In this document: piece after piece, positions 9,016 through 18,206 of the stretch | How the letters are laid out: each line of letters begins with the position of its first letter | Numbering within the stretch: position 1 is the stretch's first letter | Notes under the pieces: generated by a model | Databases searched by the model: none | Told to the model about the DNA's origin: nothing | Seen by the model: the letters and a program-made list of their open reading frames with translations, nothing else | From: Vicinamibacterales bacterium | GTDB lineage: Bacteria > Acidobacteriota > Vicinamibacteria > Vicinamibacterales > 2-12-FULL-66-21 | NCBI GenBank assembly: GCA_035699745.1 | Contig: DASSPH010000083.1 | Location: 28,354 to 92,353 of the forward strand | DNA: 64,000 nucleotides | Direction: 5' to 3' | Position numbers and translations under genes: made by a program

Positions 9016-9887
9016 ACGAGAACGCCTCGGCGCACACGGTGCGCGCCTACGACAGCGATCTCACGCAGTACCTCGCCTTCCTGGCGGCGCACACCGGCTG
9101 CCGCGTCTCGGAGCTGGTGCCGGAGCACCTGGATCATCTGGGCGCGCGGGCGTGGCTCGGCGATCTGCACACGCGCGGCAACAGCAAGTCGTCGGCGGCA
9201 CGGAAGCTGTCGGCGGTGCGCGCGTTCGGCCGCTATCTGCGCCGCGAAGGGCTGCTCGAGGGAGATCCCGCGTCGCTGGTCGGCACGCCGAAGCGGGAGC
9301 AGCGGATTCCGAACCATCTCGCGGTCGACGAGATGGCCAGGCTGCTCGAGATGCCGGACACGTCGCAGCCGCTCGGCCGCCGCGACAAGGCGATCCTGGA
9401 GCTGTTCTACGCCTCAGGGCTGCGGCTGAGCGAGCTGGTGGGGCTGGACCTGGAGGACGTGAACCTCTCGGGCCGCGTGGTCCGCGTCCTCGGCAAGGGG
9501 CGCAAGGAGCGCATCGTCCCGTTCAACCGGACGACGGCGGAAGCCCTCCGGACCTGGCTTGCCGACCGTGAAGGGGTCAGACCCGGGTCTGGCTCCAAAC
9601 GGCGGGCCCGCGAGCCGCTGTTCCTGAACTATCAGGGGGGGCGGCTCTCCACGCGCAGCGTGGACAAGCTCGTGCGGCGATATGTGGCCGCCTGCAGCAC
9701 GCGCTACGGCATCAGCCCGCACGCGCTGCGGCATTCGTTCGCGACGCACCTGCTGGAAGCCGGGGCCGATCTGCGGGCGATTCAGGAGCTGCTCGGCCAC
9801 GCGCAGCTCAGTACCACGCAGCGCTACACGCACGTCAACGCGGCGCAGCTGATTGAGACCTACAGAAAGGCGCACCCGAAGGCGTAG
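8970..9887 (+). CDS. xerC: Tyrosine recombinase XerC
   Basis: Resolves chromosome dimers at dif with XerD. The GTG at 8970 gives a protein beginning [20 protein letters not shown] with a normal SAM-like N-domain. The catalytic set is seen in [15 protein letters not shown] (Arg), [11 protein letters not shown] (Lys), [16 protein letters not shown] (His-Arg) and [16 protein letters not shown] (His and Tyr nucleophile). At ~305 aa the length is standard. A 14-bp perfect palindrome (9578-9591) lies in a loop near residues 203-207. It overlaps trmFO by 46 bp, so coupled expression is likely. Its position in the dprA-topA-trmFO cluster argues for the housekeeping recombinase. Confidence 0.92.
   Translation: MVREHLKAFLEHLRLNENASAHTVRAYDSDLTQYLAFLAAHTGCRVSELVPEHLDHLGARAWLGDLHTRGNSKSSAARKLSAVRAFGRYLRREGLLEGDPASLVGTPKREQRIPNHLAVDEMARLLEMPDTSQPLGRRDKAILELFYASGLRLSELVGLDLEDVNLSGRVVRVLGKGRKERIVPFNRTTAEALRTWLADREGVRPGSGSKRRAREPLFLNYQGGRLSTRSVDKLVRRYVAACSTRYGISPHALRHSFATHLLEAGADLRAIQELLGHAQLSTTQRYTHVNAAQLIETYRKAHPKA
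9578..9591. repeat. In-frame GTCAGACCC-type palindrome in xerC
   Basis: CAGACCC joined to GGGTCTG is a perfect inverted repeat inside the wider GGGGTCAGACCCGGGTCTGG. It resembles a REP-like unit and is read through as GVRPGSGS. Confidence 0.65.
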
Positions 9888-9890
9888 AAC

Positions 9891-9984
9891 TTGGAAATTT
9901 GGAAATTTGGAAATGTGGGAATTTGGAAATGTGGAAAGCAAAAATTAGATTTCCAAATTTCCAGATTTCCAGATTTCCAAATTC
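9891..9984. repeat. AT-rich inverted array of TTGGAAAT units between convergent genes
   Basis: Tandem TTGGAAAT/TTTGGAAA units (9891-9938) are followed after ~10 nt by their complement ATTTCCAA/CAGATTTCC (9948-9984). The arms would pair into a long imperfect hairpin and could terminate both convergent transcripts. The base composition contrasts sharply with the GC-rich surroundings. Confidence 0.8.
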
Positions 9985-11379
9985 CTACGCGACGTCGACC
10001 ATGCGGCGGCCGCGCGGGTACTCGATCGCGAGCGTCTTGATCTTGTAGTTCATCACGCGCGGGCTGATTGACAGCAGCTCCGCGGCGTCCTTCTGCACCC
10101 AGTTGGACATCTTCAGCGCCTCGATCAGCGCCTGGCGCTCGATCTCCTCGAGCGCGATGCCGGTGGGCGGGATCTTCACGACCGGGCTGCTCTCGCCCGA
10201 CTGGGTGGAGGTCGACAGCTCGCCCAGCCGCAGATCCGAGCTGGTCACCTGCGAGCCCTCGCAGAGGAGCACGGCGCGCTCGATCGAGTTCTCGAGCTCG
10301 CGGATGTTGCCGGGCCAGTTGTAGCGCATCAGCAGCTTCAGCGCATCGGGCGAGACGCCGTCGACGCGCTTCTTCAGCTCGCTCGCGAAGCGGCGCAGGA
10401 AGAACGTGGCCAGCGCCCCGATGTCGTCCTTGCGCTCGCGCAGCGGCGGCATCTCGATCGAGACGACGTTCAGGCGGTAATAGAGATCCTCGCGGAACTG
10501 GCCGTTGGCGACCATCTGCGGCAGGTTGCGGTTGGTCGCGGTGATGACGCGGACGTCGCAGCGCAGCGTGCGGGTGCCGCCGAGGCGCTCGAACTCGTGC
10601 TCCTGCAGCACGCGCAGGATCTTGGCCTGCGTGTTGGCGCTCATGTCGCCGACTTCGTCGAGGAACAGCGTTCCGCCGTCCGCCTGCTCGAAGCGGCCGA
10701 CGCGCTGCTTGTCGGCGCCGGTGAACGCCCCCTTTTCGTGCCCGAACAACTCCGACTCGAGGAGATTCTCCTGCAGCGCGGCGCAATTGACCTTGACGAA
10801 GTTGCGCGCCGCGCGCAGCGAATTGTGGTGGATGGCGCCGGCGATCAGCTCTTTGCCGGTGCCCGTCTCGCCGCGAATCAGACAGGTCGTGTTGCTCTTG
10901 GCGACCTTCTTGACGATGGCCAGCACCGACTGCAGCGCGCCGCTGGCGCCGATGATGCGATCGAAGTCGTAGATGTCCTGCTGGGTGTGGCGGAGGTACT
11001 CGATCTCGTGCTTCAGGCGGCGGTGCTCGAGGGCCTTCTCGACCTTGAGCTCCATCTCCTCGATCTCGAACGGCTTCTGCACGTAGTCGAACGCGCCGAT
11101 CTTCATCGCCTCGACGGCGGTGTGGACGGACCCGAACGCGGTCATCAGGATCACCGCGCTGGTCGGATGCAGCGCCTTGGCGGTGCGCAGCACGTCCATG
11201 CCGTCGCTGCCGCCCATCTTCAGGTCGCTGAGCACCACGTCGTACTGCCCTTCGTGGAGCTTCTCGATGGCAACGTTGCCGTTGGGGGCCTCGTCCACGT
11301 CGTGCCGCGCGTCGGAGAGCGCGCGGACGATCCCCCTTCTCAGCGAATCGTGGTCATCTGCAACAAGAATCCGTCCCAT
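9985..11379 (-). CDS. NtrC-family sigma-54 response regulator
   Basis: A 464-aa three-domain activator. The receiver (~1-120) has phosphoacceptor VVLSDLKMGG. The AAA+ domain has Walker A RGETGTGKELIA, the sigma-54 contact loop GAFTGA and the sensor region [17 protein letters not shown]-terminal Fis-type HTH (EEIERQALIEALKMSNWVQKDAAELLSIS) completes it. It lies 14 bp downstream of a cytosolic histidine kinase, its probable partner. The target promoters are not evident. Confidence 0.94.
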   Translation of the reverse strand: MGRILVADDHDSLRRGIVRALSDARHDVDEAPNGNVAIEKLHEGQYDVVLSDLKMGGSDGMDVLRTAKALHPTSAVILMTAFGSVHTAVEAMKIGAFDYVQKPFEIEEMELKVEKALEHRRLKHEIEYLRHTQQDIYDFDRIIGASGALQSVLAIVKKVAKSNTTCLIRGETGTGKELIAGAIHHNSLRAARNFVKVNCAALQENLLESELFGHEKGAFTGADKQRVGRFEQADGGTLFLDEVGDMSANTQAKILRVLQEHEFERLGGTRTLRCDVRVITATNRNLPQMVANGQFREDLYYRLNVVSIEMPPLRERKDDIGALATFFLRRFASELKKRVDGVSPDALKLLMRYNWPGNIRELENSIERAVLLCEGSQVTSSDLRLGELSTSTQSGESSPVVKIPPTGIALEEIERQALIEALKMSNWVQKDAAELLSISPRVMNYKIKTLAIEYPRGRRMVDVA

Positions 11380-11393
11380 AACATCCTCTTTGA

Positions 11394-12608
11394 CTAGCCG
11401 AACAGCTGCTGTTGGTTGCGCACCGGCAACGTGACGCGGAACACCGTGCCGCCGCCGGGGCGCCCCCCGACGTCGATGCGCCCGTCGTGCGCGTCGACGA
11501 TCTTGCGGACGATGGCCAGGCCCAGGCCCGAGCCCTGGGGCTTGGTGGTGAAGAACGGGCTGAAGATCCGATCGATCACTTCCGCCGGGATACCGGGCCC
11601 GTTGTCGCTGATGGTGATCAGAATCGTCGGGCCGGTCGCCTGCTCGGCCGCGGTCGCCGTCTCGTCGTCGGCATCCACCGCCGTGGCGGCGATCTCGATC
11701 GCGCCGGAGCCGTCCATCGCCTCGAACGCGTTGGTCAGCAGGTTCGTGAAAATCTGTCGGAGCTGGTGCGGATCCCCCTGGATCGGACGCAGCGCTTCGG
11801 GGAGATCGACGCGGACCTCGACCTGCCCCTTCAGCGGATGACTGTCCGCGATCGCGATCGCGTCACGGATCACGTCGGTGACGGCAATCTCCTCGACCTG
11901 CAGGCGGATCGGCCGGACGAAGGCGAGCACCTCCTGGACGATCACGTTCGCCATCTTCGCCTCCTTGATGATGTCGGCGAGGATGTTCTGCGCGTCGGGC
12001 GACTCGGGCAGCTGCCGTTTGAGAATGCCGGCCATGACCTCGATGCCGGCAAGCGGGTTCTTCACTTCGTGCGCGATCGCCGCCGCCATCTCCCCCAGCG
12101 CGGCGAGGCGGTCGCGCAGGCGCTCGCGCTCCTCGAGCTGTTCGACGCGCGTCAGGTCCTTGAAGAACAGCGTCGCGCCCGCGTCCCGGCCGCGCGCGTC
12201 CTTCACGTGCGAGAGCGTGTAGCCGAGCACCTTCTCGCTGTTGCGGAGGCGCAGCTCGGCGCGGTTGGGCAGGTGCGACAGCTCGAACGCCCCCGCCAGG
12301 ATGCGGACGACGTCGGGGGCGTCCTTGAGGACCTCCGCATACTGCCGGCCGATGTCGGCGGGGCTCGGCCGCAGCCCCAGCGTCCGGTAGGCGATGTCGT
12401 TCATGACGGCCACACGTCCGTCCGTCGTAATGGCGATAACACCATTCCTCAGGTTCCAGACCATGTCGCGGTAGAACCCGTCCGGAACGACCCCGGACTC
12501 CGCCAGCGGCTCCGTCTGGTCCGGCCGGCCCGCCTTGGCTTTGCGTGTACGCGCAGTACGGCCAGGCTTGGCAGTCATGTCGGATGCCAGCATTGTAATG
12601 ATGCGCAC
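11394..12608 (-). CDS. PAS-containing soluble sensor histidine kinase (NtrB-like)
   Basis: No membrane segment is apparent. A PAS-like domain (~40-150) precedes HisKA (AIAHEVKNPLAGIEVMAGIL, His in the H-box) and HATPase_c with N box NLLTNAFEAMDGSG, DNGPGIP, FFTTKPQGSGLGLAIV. This layout is NtrB-like and the adjacent regulator is NtrC-like. The ORF opens at 12608, but the ATG at 12578 (MTAKPGRTARTRKAK) is an equally good start. The ~90 bp upstream shows no further gene. Confidence 0.92.
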   Translation of the reverse strand: MRIITMLASDMTAKPGRTARTRKAKAGRPDQTEPLAESGVVPDGFYRDMVWNLRNGVIAITTDGRVAVMNDIAYRTLGLRPSPADIGRQYAEVLKDAPDVVRILAGAFELSHLPNRAELRLRNSEKVLGYTLSHVKDARGRDAGATLFFKDLTRVEQLEERERLRDRLAALGEMAAAIAHEVKNPLAGIEVMAGILKRQLPESPDAQNILADIIKEAKMANVIVQEVLAFVRPIRLQVEEIAVTDVIRDAIAIADSHPLKGQVEVRVDLPEALRPIQGDPHQLRQIFTNLLTNAFEAMDGSGAIEIAATAVDADDETATAAEQATGPTILITISDNGPGIPAEVIDRIFSPFFTTKPQGSGLGLAIVRKIVDAHDGRIDVGGRPGGGTVFRVTLPVRNQQQLFG

Positions 12609-12697
12609 AGGGCAAACGACGTGCCCCGCTATTTATTAGGAATATCGAGCATTTCGCCGCTTTTGACAGTCCGCTCAGCGACGAAATTGGACGCCGA

Positions 12698-14914
12698 TTA
12701 CACTTCTGTCTCTGCCTGAAGCGTTTCCCACTTGTGCATCAAGTCGCCGACCTCCCACATCAGAGCCTGATGGCGGTCGATGACCGGCTTGGCGGCCTCG
12801 TGGTTCTCGTAGAAGCCGGGCTCGGACATCCGGGCTTCGAGCTCCCGGACTTCAGCCTCAGCCTTCCCAATCCGCGCCTCGAGGTCCTGGATGCGGCGGT
12901 TGCGGGCGTCGGCTTCCTTTTTTTGGCGCCTGGCGTCGGCGTCGGCCCTCTTCTTTTCCTCGTACGAGGGCTGCGGCCGCGCCCCTGCGGCGGCGGGCAC
13001 CCCGGCCGTCCCGGGTGCCAGGTCTGCGTTTGGCTGCTTCCCGGTGCCAGGCACCGGCCCGTGCTGTTTCCCAGACCTGGCACCTGCCTCCTGCACGTTC
13101 CCAGACCTGGCGCGCGCGTCGGGGCTGTTCGCAGACCAGGCACCCGCCTCCCGCCCGTTCGCAGACCTGGCACCCGCCTCCTGCCCGTTCGCAGACCTGA
13201 CCCCCGGATCCCGGCGGGTTGCAGACCTGGCACCGGGGTCGGGGGCGGCCGCAGACCTGGCACCCGGGGGGGCCGCCGGCCGCTGTGTCTTGCTCCACAG
13301 CCACTCTTCGTAGTTCCCCGGATAGACCACCGCGTCCCCGCGGCCGATATCGACCACCTTCGTCGCCAGCTTGTCGACGAAATAGCGGTCGTGCGAGACG
13401 AAGATCAGCGTGCCGCCGAAGTCCTCGAGCGCTTCGAGCAGCACGTCCTTCGAGTCCAGATCGAGATGGTTGGTCGGCTCGTCGAGCAGCAGCGTGTTGG
13501 CCGGAATCAGCAGCATCCGCGCCACCGCCAGCCGCGTCCGCTCGCCGCCCGACAGCACGCGCACCGGCTTGTCGATGTCGTCCCCCGAGAACAGGAAGCC
13601 GCCGAGGATGTTGCGCACGTGCGGCATCATCTGGATCGGCGCGCTTCCCGCCAGCGTTTCGTACACGGTCTTCGTCGGATCCAGCTTCGCCGCTTCGTCC
13701 TGCGCGAAGTACTGCATCACCACCTGGTGACCCTCGGTCCGGGTTCCCGCGTCCGGCGCCTCGACGCCTGAGAGCATCCGCATCAGCGTCGACTTGCCGA
13801 CGCCGTTGGGCCCGATCAGCGCGATCCGGTCGCCCCGCTCGATGTGCAGGTTGACGTCGTCGAAGACCCGCGTCGCGCCGTACGCCTTGCGCACGTGCTT
13901 CAGCTCCAGCACCATCCGGCCGCTCTTCTGCGTCTGCGGAAAGTGGAAGCGGACCCGCTTCCGCTCCGGCGGAATCTCGATGCGGACGACCTTGTCGAGC
14001 ATCTTGATCCGGCTCTGCACCTGCGACGCCTTGGTCGCCTGGTAGCGGAAGCGGTTGATGAACGCCTGCATCCGCTCGATCTCGTCGTCCTGATCGCGCT
14101 TCATCTGGCGCAGGCGCTCCATGCGCGCGTCGCGCTCCTTCAGATACGCCGAGTAGTTGCCGACGTAGTCGGTGAGCGTCCGCATCCCGATCTCCGTGAT
14201 GCGCGTGACGACGGCGTCGAGGAAGAAGCGGTCGTGCGACACGAGGATGACGGCGTGCGGATAGTCGGTCAGGTACTCCTCGAGCCAGTTGCGCGCGTCG
14301 AGATCGAGGTGGTTGGTCGGCTCGTCGAGCAGGAGCAGGCCGGGGCGGCCGAGGAGCAGCCGCGCCAGCGCGATGCGCATCTGCCAGCCGCCGGAGAACG
14401 TCTCGGTCCGCTTCTCGAGGTCGGCGTCGGAGAACCCGAGACCGCGCAGCACCGTCGTGACCTTCAGGTCGATGGTGTAGCCGTCGCTGCGCCGGAACGC
14501 CTCCTGCAGCTCGGCGTAGCGCGAGAGCATCTGCTCGTGATCCTCGTGCGGCGTGGAATCGTCGCCGAGCCGATCCTCGAGCGCGGCGATCTCCGCTTTC
14601 ATGTCGAGCAGGGGCTTGAAGGCGAGGCTGGCCTCTTCGCGGAGCGTGCGGCCGCTGTAGGCGAGGCCGTCCTGCGGCAGATAGCCGATGGTGAGCCCCG
14701 CCGGCTTGACGATCAGACCGGCGTCCGGTTCGTCGATCCCGGCGAGCATCTTCAACAGCGTCGTCTTGCCGGCGCCGTTGGGCCCGCTCAACCCGACCCG
14801 TTCGCGGTCGTCGATCTGCCACGTCACGTTGTCGAGCAGTACGCGGTCGCCGAAGGATTTCGAAAGAGAGGAAAGTTGAATCACGGGAACGGCAGGTGAC
14901 GGCGCCAGGCGCAC
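12698..14914 (-). CDS. ABC-F family ATPase with repeat-expanded linker
   Basis: Twin ABC cassettes without membrane domains: Walker A GPNGAGKTTLLKML and GPNGVGKSTLMRML, signatures FSGGWQMRIALARL and LSGGERTRLAVARM, and LLLDEPTNHLDLD twice. ABC-F proteins act on the ribosome. The C-terminal ~80 residues form the charged coiled coil of the Uup type (KKRADADARRQKKEADARNR). Between the second cassette and this coil lies an Ala/Gly/Arg-rich linker made of 10-residue repeats, encoded by a 30-bp tandem array (13072-13275). Start candidates are GTG 14914 or GTG 14884; the latter begins directly at IQLSSLSKSF. A Uup/Ettx-type role is likely but the subfamily is unassigned. Confidence 0.92.
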   Translation of the reverse strand: MRLAPSPAVPVIQLSSLSKSFGDRVLLDNVTWQIDDRERVGLSGPNGAGKTTLLKMLAGIDEPDAGLIVKPAGLTIGYLPQDGLAYSGRTLREEASLAFKPLLDMKAEIAALEDRLGDDSTPHEDHEQMLSRYAELQEAFRRSDGYTIDLKVTTVLRGLGFSDADLEKRTETFSGGWQMRIALARLLLGRPGLLLLDEPTNHLDLDARNWLEEYLTDYPHAVILVSHDRFFLDAVVTRITEIGMRTLTDYVGNYSAYLKERDARMERLRQMKRDQDDEIERMQAFINRFRYQATKASQVQSRIKMLDKVVRIEIPPERKRVRFHFPQTQKSGRMVLELKHVRKAYGATRVFDDVNLHIERGDRIALIGPNGVGKSTLMRMLSGVEAPDAGTRTEGHQVVMQYFAQDEAAKLDPTKTVYETLAGSAPIQMMPHVRNILGGFLFSGDDIDKPVRVLSGGERTRLAVARMLLIPANTLLLDEPTNHLDLDSKDVLLEALEDFGGTLIFVSHDRYFVDKLATKVVDIGRGDAVVYPGNYEEWLWSKTQRPAAPPGARSAAAPDPGARSATRRDPGVRSANGQEAGARSANGREAGAWSANSPDARARSGNVQEAGARSGKQHGPVPGTGKQPNADLAPGTAGVPAAAGARPQPSYEEKKRADADARRQKKEADARNRRIQDLEARIGKAEAEVRELEARMSEPGFYENHEAAKPVIDRHQALMWEVGDLMHKWETLQAETEV
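13043..13055. repeat. GGTGCCAGGCACC palindrome
   Basis: A perfect 6-1-6 inverted repeat inside the ABC-F linker, immediately beside the 30-bp array. It may be the seed element from which the array units, which share GGTGCCAGGTCTG on the minus strand, derive. Confidence 0.6.
13072..13275. repeat. 30-bp in-frame tandem repeat, seven units
   Basis: The anchor CAGACCTGG (variants CAGACCAGG, CAGACCTGA) recurs at 13072, 13102, 13132, 13162, 13192, 13222 and 13252, an exact 30-bp period. On the coding (minus) strand each unit encodes ten residues of the form xGARSANGQE. The downstream parts of the units vary, so the array is diverged, not freshly duplicated. Confidence 0.95.
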
Positions 14915-15096
14915 GTCACATGTGCCAGTTTAGCGCACGCCGCCCACGCGCTGACAGCGGCGCCTCGCGGTCCACGATGGCCGGTCTCAGCCGTTAATGC
15001 CGCCGCCTGTCGGGCCTTGTCGCTTCGAGTCGCTCCGTTCGGTGTCGCTCGAGGCCTTGGATCCGCGCCGGCACGCTTTTAGGATTGCCGCACCCC

Positions 15097-15573
15097 ATGC
15101 GCTCACGGCTCCTCCTCGTGGTGCTGCCGCTCGCGATCTGTGCGCGCACCGCCGGCGCGGAGGACGTCAAGTCGGCGAACGTGACCATCAACGTGAACCT
15201 GGCGGCGCGCACCTCCTTGAAGGTGTCGAGCCGCATCCTGCAGTTCGACGTCACGGAGGCGGGCGCAACGGCGACTGCCTCGCTGGAGTTCACGGCGGGC
15301 GCGCGCATGCCCGCGGGATCGGACGTCGTGCTCAGTGTCGAACCGGTGAGGCCGCTCGAGGGGCCCGGCGGCGCGGCGGACGTCGCATCCGATCTGAGCT
15401 TCAGCGGCGAAGGACAGGGCATGCTCGCCGGATCGATCGACGCCGCACAGAGCACCGTCGTGGGACGCTGGCAGGGCAGCGGGCTGCGAGCGGGACGGGT
15501 GATCTTCAGGCTGCGCGCCGGCGCCGCCGGCATCTACGCGCTGCCGGTGCGCATGGTGCTGAGCACTCCCTAG
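15097..15573 (+). CDS. Secreted pilin-like beta-sandwich protein
   Basis: The ATG at 15097 gives a signal peptide (MRSRLLLVVLPLAICARTAG). The mature ~135 aa are beta-rich, with no Cys, and end in AAGIYALPVRMVLSTP. This resembles the last strand and terminus of the three subunits at 18957-20476 (xxxYTxxLxYTLxAP). It is probably a related subunit, perhaps a tip or anchor, transcribed toward the barrel gene. The two stops share the palindrome CTAG (15570-15573). Family membership is inferred from the ending and the neighbourhood. Confidence 0.7.
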   Translation: MRSRLLLVVLPLAICARTAGAEDVKSANVTINVNLAARTSLKVSSRILQFDVTEAGATATASLEFTAGARMPAGSDVVLSVEPVRPLEGPGGAADVASDLSFSGEGQGMLAGSIDAAQSTVVGRWQGSGLRAGRVIFRLRAGAAGIYALPVRMVLSTP

Positions 15574-18206
15574 CGGGCGCGCGTAATCCACATCTTCAAT
15601 CCGAGCTGGCTCTCGAGCCGCGACACGACCCGCTGTGCGGAGGTGCGCGACTCGTACTTCCCGACGCGGACGCGATAGAGCGCGTCCGCCATTCCGCCTG
15701 CCGGCTCGACCAGATACGCCTCGAAGCCGACGCGCTTCAGCTCCTGCAGCAGTTCGCGCGCGTTCGCCGCGTCGCTCATCGCCGCGACCTGGATGGTGTA
15801 GATCGCGAAGGATGGCAGAGCGGACGCCGCCGGCGCGCGCGAACCGACCGGGCGCGCCGCACCCGGCAGCGGCGCCGGCGATCGCGCGGCTGCCGCCGAC
15901 GCCGGCGGCGGCGTGTTGCCCGGACGCGACGGAAACACCTTGCGCACCTCGGGACGCTTCTCGATCGTGACCAGGAACACGATGTCGACCTGCGGCGTGT
16001 CGCGCGTCACCTCCAGCGTTCGTCCGTTCGCGCCGACGATCGCGGATCCCTCGGGCAGCGACTCCTTCAGCAGCTCGATGCGGTGCTCGCCGGCGCGGAC
16101 CGCGTCGAAGCGGAACTGCCCCTTGCGCACCAGCTCGGAGCGCTGCCCGCCGTCGAGCACCAGCACGGCGTTGTCGACGGAGGGATCCCCGGCATCGATC
16201 TGGCCGTTCCGGTTGGCGTCCTCGAAGACGTACCCCCGAATCGCGCCCAGCGGCAGCAGTCCGAACGCGACGCGCCGGCTCTCGCCGCGCGAAACCTCGA
16301 GCGCGACGTCGGTGCCGGCGGGAGCGTCGAAATCCACCGGCAGCGCATTCAGATCCAGGCGCACCTGATGCGCCCCGCTGGGGACGTTGAGGAACGTGAA
16401 CTGCCCGTCGCGTCCGGTCGTCACCGCGGACAGCGTTCCGAGCAGCACGGGAATTCCCGCCAGCACGTTCTCGCCCGGGTCCGGCTGCCCGTTGGCGTTC
16501 CAGTCCGCGAAGACGCTGCCCGACACCGTGCCGGTGCCGCGTCCTGCCCGCGCCATCGTGCCGCTCTCGCTCGCCACGCGTACGGCTCCGGTCGCGATCG
16601 AATGGACGACGCGGAGCGTGGAGCGGGTGAGCCAGGCGTTGGATTCGCCGGGCAGGCCGATGGGCGCGCGATCGGCGTAGACGTTGAGACCGATCGTCGT
16701 CTGGGTGGTGAGCTGGCCGTTGAGGCCGACGCTCACCGCTTCGCGCGGGACCAGCATGCCGGTGGTGAATTCGCGGTTCCGGCTCGTCGTCCCTTCCACG
16801 CGGACCCAGAGTCCGGGCCTGAACAGCTGCTGCTGCCCGCCGGCGGTGAACTGCACGTACGATCCGCCGCCGCCGGTCGCGAGCCGGTTCCTGCTCAACA
16901 TCGCCAGTCCGAAGAGCTGCGTCTCGCGAGTGAGGTTCAGGAAGAACTGCCCCGTGGTGTCTTCCTGATCGTAGGTCGAGGCGGTGAACACCGAATCCAC
17001 GCTTTCGCGGCGGCTGTAGCGCGCGAACGCGGTGAGCGGTCCGATGCCCGTCTGCAGCTCCGCGGTCCTGCTGCCGGTGTCGCTCGTCGAGGCGAACAGC
17101 GAGGCCGGCGACTGCGGGATCGGCGGCCGGGCGACGCGGCCGCCGTCCTCGATGCGGAGCGACAGCAGCGACCGGCCGGCGATGCGCAGCCGTATGCCGC
17201 CGAAGTGCCGCTGCGTTTCGGCGATCGGTCGATCCAGCGCGGTGCCGGTCGGCGCGATGTTGGTATCGAGCTGCTCCCATCCGCCGAACACGCGGACGCG
17301 ATCGAACAGCTCGTACTCGCCGGCCGAGAAGATGCCGCTGCGGTCGTGCAGCGACGCATTCAGCACCGGCAGATCGCCGGGGGAATAGCGCGACGCGTTG
17401 ACCTGGACCCAGCCTCGCGCGATGAGCACGTGCGCGCCGGCGAGGTACGAGTAGTCGTGGACGGCGGCCGCGGCGCCGGTGGCGCGGTAGCGGACGTATC
17501 CGGCGTCGCCGATCAGGTGGAACGACGGCGTCACCACGAAGCGGACGCCGCCGCCCGCCTGATCGCTGGCGTCGATGGTTCGCGGGAACTCGCCGAGGTC
17601 GCGCGTGCGGACCCGCGAGCCGCGGGCGAGCAGCTGGACGCGCGGCGTCGCCTGATAGGCCAGGCGGGCGAGACCCACGGTCTGGCCGAGCGCGTCCGGA
17701 TCCGTACCGAAGATGTTGCGCCACGCCGTCGAGCGGCCGCCGGCGATCTGCAGCGACAGCGTCTTCGATCGGCCGCTGACGGCGCCGCCGGTGAACGTGA
17801 TCGCCGGCGCCGCGAGATTGGTGAAGTGGTAATCGACCAGCGACGGCGGCGTGTAGAGGTCGCCTCCCTCGAACGTCCAGGCGACGCCGCGGGCGCGGGC
17901 ATCGCGCAGCGCGAACCAGCTGCGACCGAGGTGGAGATCGTCGCCGCGGCGCGAGGCGCGCAGCTCCAGCTGGAGCTGGCCGAACCGGCGTCCGGGCTGC
18001 GTCCACAGCGCGCCGAAGTCCGGCTCGAGGCGCCGCTCGGCCAGCCGCCGCTGCGGATGCCCCTGGACGATCTGCGTGTCGGTGGAGATCTGCAGCGAGC
18101 CCTGCTGCGCCGCCGCGGTCGCCGACGCGGCGAGGATCACCGCCGCGGAGCACGCGGGGATCGCGGATCCGCGCACGCGGCTACGACACCTTGAGCGTGG
18201 TCTCAC
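15570..18206 (-). CDS. Outer-membrane barrel with Sdr-like repeats and C-terminal SPOR domain
   Basis: About 878 aa: a signal peptide, then ~500 residues of alternating beta strands typical of a large outer-membrane barrel. Two tandem carboxypeptidase-regulatory/SdrD-B-like modules follow, each with the motif VFxDxNxNGxxDxGxP (VFADWNANGQPDPGEN and VFEDANRNGQIDAGDP). A Pro/Ala linker leads to a SPOR domain (YTIQVAAMSDAANARELLQE...YRVRVGKYESRTSAQRVV), known to bind denuded septal peptidoglycan. In a gene run with pilin-like proteins and a PapD-like chaperone it occupies the usher position, but I cannot assign it to the usher family. GTG 18206 overlaps the chaperone stop; GTG 18176 is an alternative. 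Confidence 0.75.
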   Translation of the reverse strand: MRPRSRCRSRVRGSAIPACSAAVILAASATAAAQQGSLQISTDTQIVQGHPQRRLAERRLEPDFGALWTQPGRRFGQLQLELRASRRGDDLHLGRSWFALRDARARGVAWTFEGGDLYTPPSLVDYHFTNLAAPAITFTGGAVSGRSKTLSLQIAGGRSTAWRNIFGTDPDALGQTVGLARLAYQATPRVQLLARGSRVRTRDLGEFPRTIDASDQAGGGVRFVVTPSFHLIGDAGYVRYRATGAAAAVHDYSYLAGAHVLIARGWVQVNASRYSPGDLPVLNASLHDRSGIFSAGEYELFDRVRVFGGWEQLDTNIAPTGTALDRPIAETQRHFGGIRLRIAGRSLLSLRIEDGGRVARPPIPQSPASLFASTSDTGSRTAELQTGIGPLTAFARYSRRESVDSVFTASTYDQEDTTGQFFLNLTRETQLFGLAMLSRNRLATGGGGSYVQFTAGGQQQLFRPGLWVRVEGTTSRNREFTTGMLVPREAVSVGLNGQLTTQTTIGLNVYADRAPIGLPGESNAWLTRSTLRVVHSIATGAVRVASESGTMARAGRGTGTVSGSVFADWNANGQPDPGENVLAGIPVLLGTLSAVTTGRDGQFTFLNVPSGAHQVRLDLNALPVDFDAPAGTDVALEVSRGESRRVAFGLLPLGAIRGYVFEDANRNGQIDAGDPSVDNAVLVLDGGQRSELVRKGQFRFDAVRAGEHRIELLKESLPEGSAIVGANGRTLEVTRDTPQVDIVFLVTIEKRPEVRKVFPSRPGNTPPPASAAAARSPAPLPGAARPVGSRAPAASALPSFAIYTIQVAAMSDAANARELLQELKRVGFEAYLVEPAGGMADALYRVRVGKYESRTSAQRVVSRLESQLGLKMWITRAR

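Noticed and set aside
8970..9887. Mobile-element integrase
   Set aside because: Cluster context (topA-trmFO) and normal XerC length mark it as the housekeeping recombinase; no att sites or cargo were seen.
13072..13275. CRISPR-like regular spacing in the ABC-F gene
   Set aside because: The whole 30-bp unit repeats in frame as ten-residue coding units; there are no constant repeats with unique spacers and no cas genes.
13072..13275. Sigma-54 promoters in the repeats (TGGCAC...TGC)
   Set aside because: Spacing between the -24-like and -12-like parts is off by two and the sites lie inside a coding array.
14997..18194. Long plus-strand frame opposite the barrel gene
   Set aside because: Arg-rich shadow with no signal peptide or motif, while the minus strand has clear barrel, Sdr-like and SPOR signals.
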